From positions 31,214 to 62,387 of the forward strand of contig DJAA01000044.1 of the NCBI GenBank assembly GCA_002428085.1: DNA of 31,174 bases. Direction: 5' to 3'. Each line of letters begins with the position of its first letter. Position 1 is the first letter of the stretch. The DNA comes from Sulfurimonas sp. UBA6014. Lineage in GTDB: Bacteria; Campylobacterota; Campylobacteria; Campylobacterales; Sulfurimonadaceae. The notes below the pieces were generated by a model. That model had not been told where the DNA came from, did not search any database, and worked only from the letters and a program-made list of their open reading frames with translations. The position numbers and the translations under genes were made by a program. This document shows, piece by piece, positions 29,925-31,174 of this stretch.

Positions 29925-31174
29925 CTAGAGAAGAAAATTCTTTAAAGCATTATAATCCATCGGCTTTGCAAAATAGAACCCTTGAATATAATCAACCTCT
30001 TCAAGAGCAAGCAAATTCATTTGAGACTCAAGCTCAACTCCCTCTGCCACGACCTCATACTCTAAAATCTTTGCCAAAGAGAGGATGCTTTTTACCAATT
30101 TAAGGGCTTTTTTATCAGTTGTGATGTTTTTGATAAATGACTTGTCAATTTTGAGTATATCTATAGGAAACTCGAGTAAATAACTCAAAGAGGAGTACCC
30201 TGTCCCAAAATCATCAATGGCAACTTTAATCCCTAATGAATGAAGGCTCAGGAGCACTTTTTGAGCAGAGAGAGCATCTTGCATAAATTGATTTTCGACG
30301 ATTTCCAATATTAAAAAGCTTGCATCAAAATCATGCAACTGTATTAGATGTACAAGGTTTGCAATAAAATCTTTGGAAAAAAATGTCTCCGCCGTTACAT
30401 TGACCGTGATATTTTCAACGCCTAAACTCTCAAATATTGCTGCATTAAAATTCTTGAATACGTTTGCTAAAACCCAAAAATCTACCTGAGTAAGAAGCCC
30501 TGCTTTTTCAGCAATCGGTAAAAAATTACTAGGAAGAATGAGCCCTTTTTGTTCATGTTTCCAGCGTATGAGTGCCTCGATTTTTGTAAATTTTTTGCTT
30601 GCCATATTGCGAATTGGCTGGTAATATAAAACAAGTTCATCTTCCTTGATAGCTTTGACTAAATCGCTCCCAATACTTAAATACGCGGAAGCTTTTTCCG
30701 TCATCTCTTGTGTGTAAAATGTAAAAGTGCGACGACCTGAGCGTTTAGAGCAATACATTGCCGCATCGGCATTGCTGATGAGTTTCTCAGGTGTGTTGCC
30801 ATCTTTTGGAAAAATACTGATGCCAATGCTACATGCTGAATAGATTTTTTTCCCATTGATAGTAAAAGGCTCTTTGAGTATCTCTTGGATTTTTTTTGCA
30901 AAATGTTCAAAATGGTGTGCATCTCCATTGTTTTCTACGATAAGAATAAATTCATCCCCTCCGATGCGGGCAAAAGTATCTTGCTCTCGTATGGAGTAGA
31001 GGATTCTTTTTGAAAACTCTACGAGTAAAATATCTCCTGCTAAATGTCCTAGTGAGTCATTGATCTCTTTAAAATGATCTAAATCCATAAAAAAGACCCC
31101 AAAGCTCTCTTTGGTTCTAGCTTTTCTTTTGAGAATTTGTTCCATTCTATCGTTTAATAGTCTGCGATTTGGCA
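29925..31174 (-). CDS. GGDEF-EAL c-di-GMP signalling protein (5' end outside window)
   Basis: The frame is open past the window edge (PNRRLLNDRMEQILKRK precedes the first internal ATG at 31145), so the N terminus lies outside. The GGDEF domain has RIGGDEF and the I-site REQD five residues upstream. The EAL domain has EALIRW, the ENQ-type segment EIVENQFM, DDFGTGYSSLSYL, KIDKSFI and AEGVE. Both domains have conserved catalytic residues, so it could make and break c-di-GMP. A sensor domain is expected at the missing N terminus. Confidence 0.93.
   Translation of the reverse strand, partial: PNRRLLNDRMEQILKRKARTKESFGVFFMDLDHFKEINDSLGHLAGDILLVEFSKRILYSIREQDTFARIGGDEFILIVENNGDAHHFEHFAKKIQEILKEPFTINGKKIYSACSIGISIFPKDGNTPEKLISNADAAMYCSKRSGRRTFTFYTQEMTEKASAYLSIGSDLVKAIKEDELVLYYQPIRNMASKKFTKIEALIRWKHEQKGLILPSNFLPIAEKAGLLTQVDFWVLANVFKNFNAAIFESLGVENITVNVTAETFFSKDFIANLVHLIQLHDFDASFLILEIVENQFMQDALSAQKVLLSLHSLGIKVAIDDFGTGYSSLSYLLEFPIDILKIDKSFIKNITTDKKALKLVKSILSLAKILEYEVVAEGVELESQMNLLALEEVDYIQGFYFAKPMDYNALKNFLL

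Noticed and set aside
29912..29943. Direct repeat AGAAAATTCT near the end of the GGDEF-EAL gene
   Set aside because: Short, AT-rich and partly coding; no hairpin or other support for a function.

Overview
The window comes from a member of the Campylobacterota (Epsilonproteobacteria), most likely a free-living, nitrogen-fixing relative of Sulfurimonas, Sulfuricurvum or Sulfurospirillum. The low GC content, the densely packed overlapping genes and a NifU closely resembling the Helicobacter type point there. The genus cannot be fixed by eye.

Layout. 1-1697: a partial diguanylate cyclase and a triple-PAS protein whose 3' end is cut by an IS1182-type insertion sequence (1629-3207). 3352-22939: a nitrogen-fixation accessory and regulatory cluster in several transcription units: (a) a His-rich NifX-like protein; (b) nifE-nifN-nifX-DUF269-flavodoxin; (c) nifW-nifZ and two [2Fe-2S] ferredoxins; (d) a dedicated sigma-54 (rpoN) gene; (e) cowN on the minus strand; (f) nifU, aldo/keto reductase, NadB/FrdA-like flavoprotein, nifT; (g) nifA on the minus strand; (h) a long unit with thiol peroxidase, [2Fe-2S] ferredoxin, flavodiiron protein, a short nifQ, a MoxR-type AAA+ ATPase, a VWA/DUF2201 protein, an unrecognised protein and a small winged-helix-like protein. 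nifHDK, nifB, nifS and nifV are not in this window. 22968-24968: a large lipoprotein. 24977-27740: a decayed accessory stretch with a rhodanese remnant, a frameshifted gene, a MazF toxin/antitoxin pair and an XRE/Fic ('mobile mystery' A/B) pair. 27865-28375: five minus-strand tRNAs (Leu, Arg, Arg, His, Pro). 28521-31174: a sodium-dependent (NSS) transporter and a partial GGDEF-EAL protein.

How it fits together. NifA and the cluster's own sigma-54 are expected to drive the nif units. At least six promoters share the form AGAAC(A)-rich-ATGCA, with A or C instead of G at -25 and A at -11. In three of them the -12 GC lies exactly 36 nt before the start codon. The products build FeMo-co (NifE, NifN, NifX, NifQ, NifU), stabilise or mature nitrogenase (NifW, NifZ), supply electrons (flavodoxin, ferredoxins) and protect against O2, peroxide or CO (flavodiiron protein, thiol peroxidase, CowN).

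The most novel element is the MoxR/VWA/unknown/winged-helix module (19767-22862). It is translationally coupled to nifQ under the sigma-54 promoter and resembles CbbQ/CbbO and NorQ/NorD metalloenzyme-remodelling pairs, which suggests an undescribed nitrogenase- or molybdenum-related chaperone system.
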